A stretch of 19,701 nt of DNA from Amoeboradix gromovi (taxonomy: Eukaryota > Sanchytriomycota > Sanchytriomycetes > Sanchytriales > Sanchytriaceae). The translations under genes and the position numbers were made by a program. Numbering within the stretch: the stretch's first letter is position 1; every line of letters begins with the position of its first letter. The notes under the pieces were generated by a model that saw only the letters and a list, made by a program, of their open reading frames with translations, ran no database searches and had not been told where the DNA came from. The stretch covers positions 1-19,701 of the forward strand of contig JADGIF010000106.1 in assembly GCA_018985225.1 (NCBI GenBank), read 5' to 3'. Below, piece after piece: positions 7,316-15,852 of this stretch.

Positions 7316-7536
7316 TCTCTTTCTCTCTCCAAATGACAATTGGTACAGGTGTAGGTTTCTAAGCTGATTTTCTTCAGAGTACCACACCTTGTACATGTCT
7401 GACTAGTAAATGATTCATTGCATTCGATTATCGTCTTTCCTCTTTGCTTACACTTGAACTTCAAGCGTTCCTTGAATGTGTAATGGGACATTGTTGCCAT
7501 GTTTCTTGCGACCTTGCTCGACAAGCTACTTATCAT
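7120..7536 (-). pseudogene. TnpB/Fanzor2-like nuclease, C-terminal remnant
   Basis: 138 codons on the minus strand match the C-terminal third of TnpB/Fanzor2 (IS607-type). They show the helix SSKVARNMATMSHYTFKERL, the strand TIIECNESFTSQTC, a zinc ribbon CTRCG...CTNCH, and the RuvC-III motif RERDHMAARNI with the catalytic Asp kept, although the usual Asn two residues on is Met. RuvC-I, RuvC-II and the DNA/RNA-binding N-terminus are absent; upstream of 7536 the homology simply stops. The tail after KYLHPYSIPP is low in conservation and overlaps the duplicated element end. It is clearly different from the Fanzor1 gene next door (other strand, other subfamily, AT-rich like the host), so it is an older, independent insertion. 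Confidence 0.78.
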
Positions 7537-7659
7537 TTGACTAGTATTGAACGATGGTAAGTATATAAGACCATATGTCTTTGTATGCTGTACTGTTTGC
7601 TATTTCTTTAGATTTGACATATTCAGGATTACATCTATTTATTCCATTTACCGGAAGAA

Positions 7660-7753
7660 TATTGAGTATTTAAGCTACTAGAAAAATCTGGAAAAGTCTT
7701 GAAATGATACAAAAATATATACAAATTCGCGATAAATGATTTATTCAAGAAAA
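7660..7753. repeat. Dispersed direct repeat, copy B
   Basis: Same orientation as 1-94, about 91% identical by eye. It ends in the same GATTTATTC-AAGAAAA context where copy A has CATTTATTC-TAGAAAA; the sequences diverge completely after 7753. It lies about 120 bp beyond the TnpB relic and 250 bp before the bromodomain gene. No coding function is seen. Confidence 0.85.
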
Positions 7754-7979
7754 TTGACGACTGCTTGAAAATATTCAAATTGTTATAATGGCTTTGCCAG
7801 TAACTATCACGATACAAATTGGCAAAGAGCCTGATTGTACATAGTGATTACTACTCCCTTGGGATTATTCTAGTTTTATTTCTTCTAGTCTTTCAACGGT
7901 TCAATCTTTTGTAAGTCCATGGTAGCTGGGATGATAATATGGCGATTGTGTTTCAAGATCTCTGATTGGTGAATTATTC

Positions 7980-7987
7980 TATATAAA
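7980..7987 (+). promoter_or_regulatory. TATA-like box of the bromodomain gene
   Basis: TATATAAA lies 17 nt upstream of the first ATG (8004) and 32 nt upstream of the in-frame ATG at 8019. If transcription starts at the usual distance, the second ATG (protein starting MSSPTFQDDN) may be the real start. Confidence 0.4.
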
Positions 7988-8003
7988 TAACGATTTCTTT
8001 TTT

Positions 8004-9236
8004 ATGCATTTGAGTTGCATGTCTTCTCCAACGTTTCAAGATGACAATATGGAAGAGCCCTTGCAGCGTTACCAGATAAAGTATCTGAAAAAAGTAATAA
8101 AGAGTCTCAAAGCTAATAAAGACGCTAAACCATTCTTACTTCCAGTGGACCCCGTGAAGTTTAACATTCCAAACTACTTTGATGTCATTAAAGAACCGAT
8201 GGATCTCAGTACCGTAGAAAAAAAGTTACTGGCCGACGAGTATACACATAAGTCGGCATTTCAGTACGACGTAACATTGATTTTTGATAATTGCAAATTA
8301 TTTAATGGAGAGGCCAGTCCTTTTACCGCAATGGCAAATAACATGCAAGAAGCATTTAATAAGAACATGTCAAAATTCCCGCTCGAAGATATTAAAGTCA
8401 TAGCACCTATCTCCCCGAATTTAGCCAGACCGAAAAGAAGTCCCCATCCTTCTGGTGGTGTATACTCTGCACCAACAGGTTTTAACAGCAGTAAAAACCG
8501 CAAACTGTCACCAGAGTTAAGATTTGCGAGCAGCGTAATAAAAGAGTTGACCAAAAAGAAGTATACTGAAATCAATATTCCATTTCTTGAGCCAGTGGAC
8601 ACTTTGCTATATCCCAACTACTTGGATGTAGTGGCCAACCCTATGGATTTTTCGCTCATTCGTAGGAAACTAGAACAGAGTTTGTACTCTAAAGCAGATG
8701 AGGTTTACAGTGACATAAAGCTTGTTTTCGCCAACTGCTATGCATTTAACCCAGCGGGAAACCCTATCACCGAGATGGGTCACAAGCTGGAGACTATTTT
8801 TGAAGCTAAATGGACCGAAAAGGCTGCATTTATTGCTCAACAACACTTAGCTCAATCCAATAGCAAACGCAAGAGGTCTTCCGATAATGAAGAAGAGGAT
8901 GCATATATCTCATTTTTAGAAAAGCAAATAGAATTCTTTACTGAACAACTGAATGAAGCCAAACAAAGATCTTTAAAAAGAAAGAAAAAGAGCGATTTCA
9001 CAGTTGAACAAATATACACAATGAAGAAACAGGTTACCAGATGGATACCTAAACTAGATGAATCGGGATTACCCGATATCATAAAAATGATTGCGAATGG
9101 TACTGATCTAGATAATGATCAGGATGAAATAGAGATTGATTTGGATGTATTAGATCCACAGACTGTATACAAAATACACTCGTATCTTCACAACACCTTG
9201 CCCAAGGATGTGACTGAGCAGGTAACTACCCATTAA
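8004..9236 (+). CDS. BET-family double bromodomain protein (Bdf1/BRD4-like)
   Basis: 410 aa in one exon. BET proteins bind acetylated histone tails in chromatin and recruit transcription machinery. Bromodomain 1 spans about residues 20-130 (PVDPVKFNIPNYFDVIKEPM, then the acetyl-lysine Asn in FDNCKLFNGEAS). Bromodomain 2 spans about 170-275 (PVDTLLYPNYLDVVANPMDF, Asn in NCYAFNPAGNPI). A basic/acidic linker with SKRKRSSDNEEED and KRKKKSDF follows. The ET (NET) domain at 330-405 shows the hallmark DEIEIDLDVLDPQTVYKIHS. Order and spacing are those of fungal Bdf1, but the protein is short because it lacks long disordered ends. The first ATG is at 8004; the ATG at 8019 is an alternative. Confidence 0.93.
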   Translation: MHLSCMSSPTFQDDNMEEPLQRYQIKYLKKVIKSLKANKDAKPFLLPVDPVKFNIPNYFDVIKEPMDLSTVEKKLLADEYTHKSAFQYDVTLIFDNCKLFNGEASPFTAMANNMQEAFNKNMSKFPLEDIKVIAPISPNLARPKRSPHPSGGVYSAPTGFNSSKNRKLSPELRFASSVIKELTKKKYTEINIPFLEPVDTLLYPNYLDVVANPMDFSLIRRKLEQSLYSKADEVYSDIKLVFANCYAFNPAGNPITEMGHKLETIFEAKWTEKAAFIAQQHLAQSNSKRKRSSDNEEEDAYISFLEKQIEFFTEQLNEAKQRSLKRKKKSDFTVEQIYTMKKQVTRWIPKLDESGLPDIIKMIANGTDLDNDQDEIEIDLDVLDPQTVYKIHSYLHNTLPKDVTEQVTTH

Positions 9237-9280
9237 TTTAGAGTAACACCGATTCGGAAGATGACTGATGTTGCCATTTG

Positions 9281-9286
9281 AATAAA
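9281..9286 (+). terminator. Polyadenylation signal AATAAA
   Basis: AATAAA lies 45 nt downstream of the bromodomain stop codon. Confidence 0.5.
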
Positions 9287-9386
9287 TTAAACATAATATG
9301 AAGTTCTAATTGCAAGATCTTTAATTAGTTAAAAGCAGTTTGATTCAGCGTCATAACGTTCGGTGTCATTTGAAAGTCGTAGATCA

Positions 9387-9660
9387 TCACTTTCCGTATA
9401 AGAGAAACAGACCAATTTGAATAACTTGTAATCTAGTCCCAACTGCTTCGCCCGATTGAATTCCCTTGATGCTTTTTAGCTCTGATATATGCTCACTTCT
9501 TTCCTAATTGTAGTCCAAAATAAGTCAAAACATAAGATATGCACAAGCCTAGCCTTAGCTTCATAAAAGTGGTGCTAAATCCCGAGATTGTAAAAGCCGT
9601 AAATCCTTGAATCATAAATTGCTTTTTAATTAAATTCAAAGAACTTGGCTTAATTGACAT
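9387..9660 (-). CDS. Possible small mitochondrial membrane protein (COX6c/COX9-like)
   Basis: Minus-strand ATG at 9660 opens a frame MSIKPSSLNLIKKQF followed by one hydrophobic segment (MIQGFTAFTISGFSTTFM). Read unspliced it ends after 55 aa at 9493. If a 28-nt GT-AG intron (9504-9531) is removed, the frame continues with ERSEHISELKSIKGIQSG and stops at 9387, giving 81 aa. The topology, and a tail resembling animal COX6c (Y-D/E-x4-F/I-x-E-M/L then GI-x-QS), hint at a cytochrome-oxidase small subunit, but the similarity is weak and from memory. The start lies only 45 bp after the stop of the spindle-pole gene on the same strand. It could instead be chance. Confidence 0.25.
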
Positions 9661-9705
9661 CAACCATCCAGCAATTGTTGGTATGATTGTAGAAAGAATC
9701 TTGAT

Positions 9706-12700
9706 TTACTGAAATCTTCGTTGCTGTAATCTATATATTCCTATAATCAGCCATACTACGCTTTTGAATTTATTTAATCGTTTATAGTGGTCCTCTATCG
9801 GCAGCATGTGCTCAACGAGTTCCCATTTCTTTGACAGTATCTGATATTCTCTTTTCAAATACTGCTTTTGGTACTGCAAGTCCTTTCTATAGTACAATTC
9901 CCGCATATATGGTTTTTTGTATACGTCCAGCTGCCTCTTACCAGCTATTTTGAGTTGATACTCTTTGTTTTCGATTAACAGCTCGTTGTATTTGTTCTTA
10001 AGCTCCTCGTAGTACCCATGTTCTTGCTTCAATGCCATGTATTCATTCAAATCGACATTTTCAGTAATTTCTTGCATTTTGTTAAGTTCCACTTTATATC
10101 TGCTGTTCTCAAGTAACTGCTCATTCAATAAGTTCTCCAACGATGCCACATGATGCTCAACGTTATTCCATTGCACGCCCTGAGGTGATTTCTCATTATT
10201 TTTATTTACAATATCATTCAACACTACCATAAGTCTCTCCAGATTATCCTGTTTGTTTTTAAGATACTCTAGTACTTCTTCATTGCACTCATTGGTCATG
10301 TAAATGTCATTCTCATTCATCACCAGCACCAAAATCTCTTTTACTATCGTTATTATATTAGCCTCATCCGAATCTTCCAAAGATCCCAAATTGCTTATTT
10401 CAACAGATTCTTCCAGGTCGGTAGCGCTTGTATTGAAGTTGAGGACGTTTCCCACATCATTTAATTTGTTTTTGCTATTCTTGTAATTCTCGATCAACTC
10501 CATGTACTCAACTTGCATCTCGTTGTTTTTTGTTTCCACGTCCTGTTTATAGACTGCCAACTGCTCCAGCTTGTTTTTGTGACTCTTTATTTCTGTTTTG
10601 ATTCTATTGGACTCCTTAATTTTATTTTGTAATTCTGTCACATCTACTCTCATGACTTCGTCGATCGCTTTTAATTCCTGCTGTGCCTCCTTTAATTCAT
10701 TTTCATTGCTTACTATTTCAGCACTTGCTGCGTGTAAACTGTGCCTTAATTCATCCACCTGCTTGTTTAAAACATCAAGTAGCGTATTGCACTGCTCTTG
10801 AATTGTAAAAAAGTCTGCATTATCGTTCAGCTCTACTCCGTATGGACCATATTCACTGAGTAGGGTTTTAAAGTCATCCAGCTCTTCTTGTAACAATCTC
10901 GTAAATTCTGTTTTATTAGCTAACAAGTCGTTGTACTCTTCCTCTAGTTTCTTGTTAATCTCCTGAAGATCAGAGTTGCCTTTGTTATAGTTTTTAATAT
11001 CCATTTCTAAATCGTTTTTAATCCTTTGCAGTACCTTGTAATCAGCGCTGTTTGCGTTATTTATAGCATTTAGTTGCTGAATTTCTTGCTCCATATCATT
11101 TATATTTGCCTGCAAATCTTGCTCTTCATTTACCATGTCATCATAATTGTTGTTTAACTGATTAATATTGCCACGCATATCACTATTTATGGCGTTTAGC
11201 CTATTTACTTGCTCTGCCAAACTGCTATATTCATCCTGCAGCGCACTATACTCTGTTATTATTAGGTCGTGTTGAATTTGCAACTCATTAATCATTGATT
11301 TGTTCATATGGATGGATGACTCAATATCCAAGCGGTCCATAGAAGTCGTTTCAAGCAGAGATTTAACAGGACTATGAAGAGGACTACTTGGCTTGTTAGT
11401 ATCCAACACGTTACTCAGCAACAATCTCAGTTCCTTGATTCTACTTAATCCATTTAGTTCCACTGGTGGCTGATTATGTTGTATGTTACTCGGTATAATG
11501 GGTATGGTGGGCATCTCTCTGCAATCTAGTGCTATTTTTTGTTTAATTGATGGCAATTTGATAAACTTGACACTGGATGCAATCGTAACCAACATTTTAT
11601 TAAGGGAATGCTTGCGCTCACTTAATGCATTCAGTTCCTTGGAAAGCTCCTGAAGATCTCTTATGAGTACATTCTTTTCACTAGTCAGTTCTTTGGTATC
11701 AGTATTTAGTTCTTGAACATGCGCTCTCTTTTCGTTCATCAAGTTGGTTAGTTCAGCGATGTCATTGACTATACCGTTTTTGTCTACTTCTAGATCCCTT
11801 ATTTCCCCAGCTAGAGATTCCTTATCAATTGAGAACTCTTTAACATCATTTGACAGGGTGCCCATTATTTTTGTTAATTCCTCAACTTCTGCGGTTAAAG
11901 ACTCTTTGCTTCCTAGTAGCTCATCAATATGGGTGGTTACTATATCCTTTTCGAGATTCAGTTCAGTGATTTTACAAGTCAAAGCATCTTTTGACTCGTT
12001 TAACATCTGAATATCAGAGACAATGTGATCCTTTTCTATTTTAAGCTTGTTTATCTGCTCTTGGAAGTTATTCAATACTAGGTCTTCTTGAGGTATTTGT
12101 TCTTTGTTATCAGTTGATAGCTCTCCTGATCCAGGAACTTCAAGTGGCTGTTTCTCAGCCAAATCGTCCGCAGTAGCATTATATGAAGTGTGATTCTCTT
12201 GCGCAATTGCTTCTATTTTCTGGTTTTCTAAGCTTTGTTGAAGAAGCTTTTGCTCATTTATTAATTCTGAAGCTATTTGATTATTAGCTATTAATTCACT
12301 TAATTGGTCATTTAAAACTTGGTTTTCGGTAGTGGAGTGAGCCAGTTGACTGTTTAATCGTAACTGGATTGATTCTTGCTGCTTTATTTGAGAATCCAGT
12401 GATTTGAGATTATTAAGGATTTCATTCTTACGATCTATTAGATATTCCTGCTTGGTAGATTGAAATTGATTCAGCTCATTTAGCTTGGACTCGTAATTTG
12501 AATTAATTACGAGATACTCGTTATCGAAATGTTTATTTAAAATAGAATTCTGTAATGATTTGATCAATTTATCTTTTTCGTGGAGGAAATCCTGCAACTC
12601 TTGAGAATGTTGTAGGCTAACTGAATTTAATAAGCGGATTACTTTGCACAGGACATCTTCTTCATTGTTGATGTTAGCTGCGGTAATGTTTGGATTGCTC

Positions 12701-12804
12701 TGGACTGTAGAGTTTGAATCTTTAGAGTTCCTGCGTAGCTCTCTTAATTTTAGAAATTTGGATCTACCTGCTGCTACCTTTGATAATCTCTCATCTTCAT
12801 TCAT
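9706..12804 (-). CDS. Pericentrin/Spc110-like spindle-pole coiled-coil protein
   Basis: 1032 aa from ATG 12802-12804 (MNEDERLSKVAAGRSKFLKL); the frame continues a few codons upstream but without an ATG. The N-terminus resembles the 'ER-x-x-K-x-x-AGR-x-K-L/F-x-x-F/L-R-x-R/K' start of pericentrin and AKAP9. Residues about 50-930 are almost entirely coiled coil, with a repetitive block around 240-400 of ~14-residue units such as LTAEVEEL and LAGEIRDL. A proline-containing break lies near 430-480. The C-terminal ~70 residues fit the PACT/AKAP-450 centrosome-targeting domain: MRELYYRKDLQYQKQYLKRE, then FKSVVWLIIGIYRLQQRRF. Such proteins anchor gamma-tubulin complexes at the spindle pole body. No CM1-type motif was recognised. 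It is divergent from Arp8. Confidence 0.75.
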   Translation of the reverse strand: MNEDERLSKVAAGRSKFLKLRELRRNSKDSNSTVQSNPNITAANINNEEDVLCKVIRLLNSVSLQHSQELQDFLHEKDKLIKSLQNSILNKHFDNEYLVINSNYESKLNELNQFQSTKQEYLIDRKNEILNNLKSLDSQIKQQESIQLRLNSQLAHSTTENQVLNDQLSELIANNQIASELINEQKLLQQSLENQKIEAIAQENHTSYNATADDLAEKQPLEVPGSGELSTDNKEQIPQEDLVLNNFQEQINKLKIEKDHIVSDIQMLNESKDALTCKITELNLEKDIVTTHIDELLGSKESLTAEVEELTKIMGTLSNDVKEFSIDKESLAGEIRDLEVDKNGIVNDIAELTNLMNEKRAHVQELNTDTKELTSEKNVLIRDLQELSKELNALSERKHSLNKMLVTIASSVKFIKLPSIKQKIALDCREMPTIPIIPSNIQHNQPPVELNGLSRIKELRLLLSNVLDTNKPSSPLHSPVKSLLETTSMDRLDIESSIHMNKSMINELQIQHDLIITEYSALQDEYSSLAEQVNRLNAINSDMRGNINQLNNNYDDMVNEEQDLQANINDMEQEIQQLNAINNANSADYKVLQRIKNDLEMDIKNYNKGNSDLQEINKKLEEEYNDLLANKTEFTRLLQEELDDFKTLLSEYGPYGVELNDNADFFTIQEQCNTLLDVLNKQVDELRHSLHAASAEIVSNENELKEAQQELKAIDEVMRVDVTELQNKIKESNRIKTEIKSHKNKLEQLAVYKQDVETKNNEMQVEYMELIENYKNSKNKLNDVGNVLNFNTSATDLEESVEISNLGSLEDSDEANIITIVKEILVLVMNENDIYMTNECNEEVLEYLKNKQDNLERLMVVLNDIVNKNNEKSPQGVQWNNVEHHVASLENLLNEQLLENSRYKVELNKMQEITENVDLNEYMALKQEHGYYEELKNKYNELLIENKEYQLKIAGKRQLDVYKKPYMRELYYRKDLQYQKQYLKREYQILSKKWELVEHMLPIEDHYKRLNKFKSVVWLIIGIYRLQQRRFQ

Positions 12805-12976
12805 GGATATAGGGAGTTTCAAAATAAAAACATTTTTAATTTACTTCCCACATTAGGTATTTATAACACCAACTAGCGAGATCCTGTCTCTTGATATCAT
12901 GAAAATCTCTCAATAGTAAATCTTGAGTCTCTATGATGGCACTTTCACATCCATCTCTTTTCAGAAATTTCCCTTG
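12805..12976. promoter_or_regulatory. Shared divergent promoter region
   Basis: 172 bp separate the start codons of the spindle-pole gene (minus) and Arp8 (plus), so both promoters must lie here or overlap the genes. AT-rich, with no clear TATA box. Confidence 0.45.
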
Positions 12977-14834
12977 ATGCAAAGTAGTGAGCAGGTAAGC
13001 GTATCGAACGTTGTTGAAGAACCGAAAAGAAAGAGAAAACCAAATGTTGTCAAGAAACTCAAGTCCGTCTTTGATAAAATACAACCTACAATCGATAAAA
13101 TATTTGTTTTGCAACCAGGCAGTCATTTTATAAGAATGGGAACAGCGGATCAACTAGTTTGCGAAACGTATCACCATTGTATTGCACGTCCCGGTGAACA
13201 AGTACATCCAACTGATTTTTACTATCCAGAAGACGAGGTTGAATACTCTCAGCAAGAAATACTAGCACATGTAAAATCTAGCAAAGTACGACCTATTCCT
13301 AATGGGAAGCTAAACGCTAGTAATTTCAATGCATCTAGTGAAAAAGTAGAATTAGAAGATTACAACGATGCATTTCTAGTAGACTGGATTAAGCCGACAA
13401 GTGATAAGAAATGTGAGTACTACATTGGAGAGCAAGCTCGCAGGATTGCTTCCTTGACGCATAGCTACGACAATTCTGTTCCATATAAACTATTTTATCC
13501 AATATCACATGGTTTACTAAATATCAAAGATTACTCATCCATAGAGCTTCTCAAACTAGATATATCACGTATATGGTCGTTCCACTCTAAGAAGTTGATC
13601 AAGGATCCCAAAGAATACTCCGTAATGTTGATTGTTGACGATTTGCTAGACCGCAAGACAATGGCGCTTTATGCATCAGTTTTAATGGATATAATGGGGT
13701 TTAACGCTATTCAGATGCTTCAATCTTCAGTTTGTTGCGGTCTGGCTACTGGATGGTCAACTTGCACAGTAGTAGATATTGGGGCTCAGAAGACCAGCAT
13801 TAGTTGCGTTGAAAATGGATTGTCTCTGCCTTACAGTCGCATATTTTTACCAGTTGGTGGAGAAGACATATCCATCTTATTGTCATGCTTACTAGAATCA
13901 ATAAATTTCCCGAAATTAGATATCGATACAAAACCATGGCATTATGACATTATTGAAGACTTAAAAAAGAACTTTTGTACTTTGGATCCACAGGATTATA
14001 AGCCAACTCAAGGTAGTGTTTATATCCGTGACTACGACTCGAAAACAATTAAAATGGAATTTAAAATGATGGACGAATACGAGGTAGCACCATTTGTAAT
14101 TTTAGCTAATATAGCTGCTGTTTAATGACCATTTATTTGATATACATGAGAAGCTGAATGATTACAAATCCAACATTCATCTCTTCACAAATGACCCAGA
14201 ATTGGGCATTGCTGTTGAAAGAATTAAACATTTATGGAACAGAATATTTATAGATAAGAATGAAGACTCCAAAGTGGGAAGAAAAGAGCAATATCGTAGT
14301 AGAAGCAGAGCTCCAAATCTTATAACAGGGCTTGTATGTTTAGATTCTTTTAAAAAAGACAGTTTGTTAGAAATGTCAGATGGAGTTAAGAAGGAGGACA
14401 TTGATGTAGACATGGATGCAGAAAACAGTGATTCTGATAGTGCTAGTATAGCAGTTGACCAAGATGCAGGAGTGAGCTTCACCGAGGAAGAGCTGGTTAG
14501 TTTCTTTAGCGCACCATTGGACACTGCCATTTACTTAAGCATGGTTAGAGCGAGCGTTGGGCAGCCAGATAAAATAGCTAAATTCGGTTCAAACATACTA
14601 CTGACTGGTGGAGGTGCAAAATTAAAGAATCTGTCTAAATTTGTACAGGACAGGCTTGTTGATAAAGTTCCAAAGATACAATGCAAAAAACCACCAAGAG
14701 AATTAGATATTGAATCAGTAGCTTGGCAAGGGGCATCAGAGACTGCTAAGATTATAGATGTGTGGGTAACCAGAGAAGAATGGAATATAAAACGAGAGTT
14801 CGCTATTAATGACAAGGCGTTCTTTGTTTGGTAG
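12977..14834 (+). CDS. ARP8: Actin-related protein 8, INO80 complex subunit
   Basis: Arp8 is a nuclear actin-like subunit of the INO80 chromatin remodeller that binds actin/Arp4 and DNA. ATG 12977 starts MQSSEQVSVSNVV, followed by a basic stretch. The actin fold begins at KIFVLQPGSHFIRMGTAD with HHCIARPG, typical of Arp8. Further marks are WSTCTVVDIGAQKTSISCVE (nucleotide-binding loop), SNILLTGGGAKLKNLSKF, ESVAWQGAS and the C-terminus INDKAFFVW, which closely resembles the animal Arp8 ending. The frame breaks at 14096; removing a 19-nt GT-AG intron (14096-14114) joins VAPF to LLFNDHLFDIHEKL, matching the family pattern P-x-x-L-F. The spliced protein is 612 aa, close to human ACTR8. An acidic insert (VDMDAENSDSDS) replaces the longer variable insert of other species. 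Confidence 0.92.
14096..14114 (+). other. 19-nt intron inside Arp8
   Basis: GTAATTTTAGCTAATATAG: it starts GTAA, ends TAG and contains a CTAAT branch-point-like motif. It is phase 0. Without removal the frame meets TAA at 14123-14125. A shorter 10-nt GT-AG choice leaves a TAG in frame, so 19 nt is the only small solution I find. Confidence 0.75.
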
Positions 14835-14845
14835 AGATAAAGCAT

Positions 14846-14851
14846 AATAAA
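14846..14851 (+). terminator. Polyadenylation signal AATAAA
   Basis: AATAAA lies 12 nt after the Arp8 stop codon (TAG 14832-14834). Confidence 0.45.
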
Positions 14852-14920
14852 TACCGTAGTTTGCAATATTACTTAACATACTTTACAGACTAAACGAGAT
14901 TTAAAAGAGAGTCCTTGAAG

Positions 14921-15244
14921 ATGATCCGATCTTGCTTCTGTGACAATCAAAGGTACGAAGAATGAATACCAGATAGATTACTGATAATTCAAGGGCTGGT
15001 TATTGTTGATTGCAAATCAGTTGAGAAGCAACTTGTCCCCTTTATCGTTAATGACACCGGGAATATTTTGTTAGTCAAACTAATGGGACACCAAATATAA
15101 AAACTAGACTTACTTGTTTTTAAAGGTGCACCATACGAAGGAATGCTATCATTAATAAAAGATCTTCTATTATACCAATTTTCTTTCATTGATTGTATTC
15201 CCCTCTTCAAAATAAAACTAGGTATGAGGTCTTTGAGCATCTAA
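14921..15244. other. Unresolved small locus, open on both strands
   Basis: Plus strand: one frame from ATG 14921 to TAA 15242-15244 is interrupted only by TGA 14963-14965 and TAA 15098-15100. It reads like protein (GLVIVDCKSVEKQLVPFIVN; GAPYEGMLSLIKDLLLYQFS). A 24-nt GT-AG intron (14953-14976) would remove the TGA, but I find no consistent splice for the TAA. Minus strand: 83 uninterrupted codons from ATG 15238-15240 to 14989 (KRGIQSMKENWYNRRSFIND; IPSYGAPLKT), with a perfect GTAAGT 5' splice site at 15106-15111. One is presumably the shadow of the other. I recognise neither, so no product is assigned. Confidence 0.3.
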
Positions 15245-15439
15245 GCAAAAGGTGCATTTTCTTGGACGGTACTCTTTTCTAGAATCATTTTGTAATGCTA
15301 TACTAACATCATTATTCTTATCTATTCTAGTTTTTATAGTGTAATAGTGATATTTTATTTGAAATAAAGATTGGATGAAAGAATGAGAGAATAGCTGTAC
15401 AGAATATTTATTTTCCTTTTATACTCGTCAAATCCGCAA
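15245..15439. other. AT-rich spacer
   Basis: Between the unresolved locus and the hidden minus-strand gene. Very AT-rich, with only short frames; no gene or RNA seen. Confidence 0.4.
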
Positions 15440-15785
15440 CTAGCTGAATGTCCACTCGCCTCTTAAATCCATAAAATTAATAAAGCTGAAATAATGCTCC
15501 AAGTTGTTACAGAAAGTTTGTCCAGTTTTTATATTTGATGTCCCTAATGCTTTAGCCAGTTTTTTGGCAATAATTATAATTTTAATCTTGCGAAAATCTC
15601 TGGTAAGACTTGCTATATGAAATTAATTAAGATTACTCTTAAGCACTCGTTGCTGCCAGTCCCTTTTCAAATAGCATGTCCGCGCTGTTTACTCTGTAAA
15701 TTTTGCGAAATATAATATGATAACTAATTAAGTCTTCATCTGTACAAGAGTATGAGATCGAGTAGTGCATTGATGTGCATATCAT
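15440..15785 (-). CDS. Hypothetical 103-aa protein, two exons
   Basis: Neither exon makes a long ORF alone. From ATG 15783-15785 the first exon reads MICTSMHYSISYSCTDEDLI, then IIFRKIYRVNSADMLFEKGL. Removing a 34-nt GT-AG intron (15613-15646) joins it in frame to SLTRDFRKIKIIIIAKKLAK and NNLEHYFSFINFMDLRGEWT, stopping at TAG 15440-15442. The predicted protein is 103 aa, basic and mostly helical, with no signal peptide or clear membrane segment. The coherent composition across the junction supports a real gene, but I do not recognise the family. Its start codon is 67 bp from that of the carbamoyl-phosphate synthase on the other strand. A later in-frame ATG at 15768-15770 is an alternative start. 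Confidence 0.4.
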
Positions 15786-15852
15786 CTATAAGAATGCTAG
15801 CTTTGATAATATCTCTTGCTTGGAGACTTTAATATAAAACATAGTTTACAGA
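15786..15852. promoter_or_regulatory. Short divergent promoter region
   Basis: Only 67 bp lie between the hypothetical minus-strand gene and the carbamoyl-phosphate synthase. A TAATATAAAAC stretch (15831-15841) could act as a TATA-like element for the plus strand. If the minus-strand gene is wrong, the promoter may extend to about 15245. Confidence 0.3.

Noticed and set aside
7635-7817. Minus-strand 60-codon ORF over repeat copy B
   Set aside because: It consists largely of the dispersed repeat and is not open at copy A, so it is unlikely to be protein coding.
10304-12856. Plus-strand ORFs opposite the spindle-pole gene
   Set aside because: They are Ser/Leu-rich antisense shadows of the coiled-coil coding sequence.
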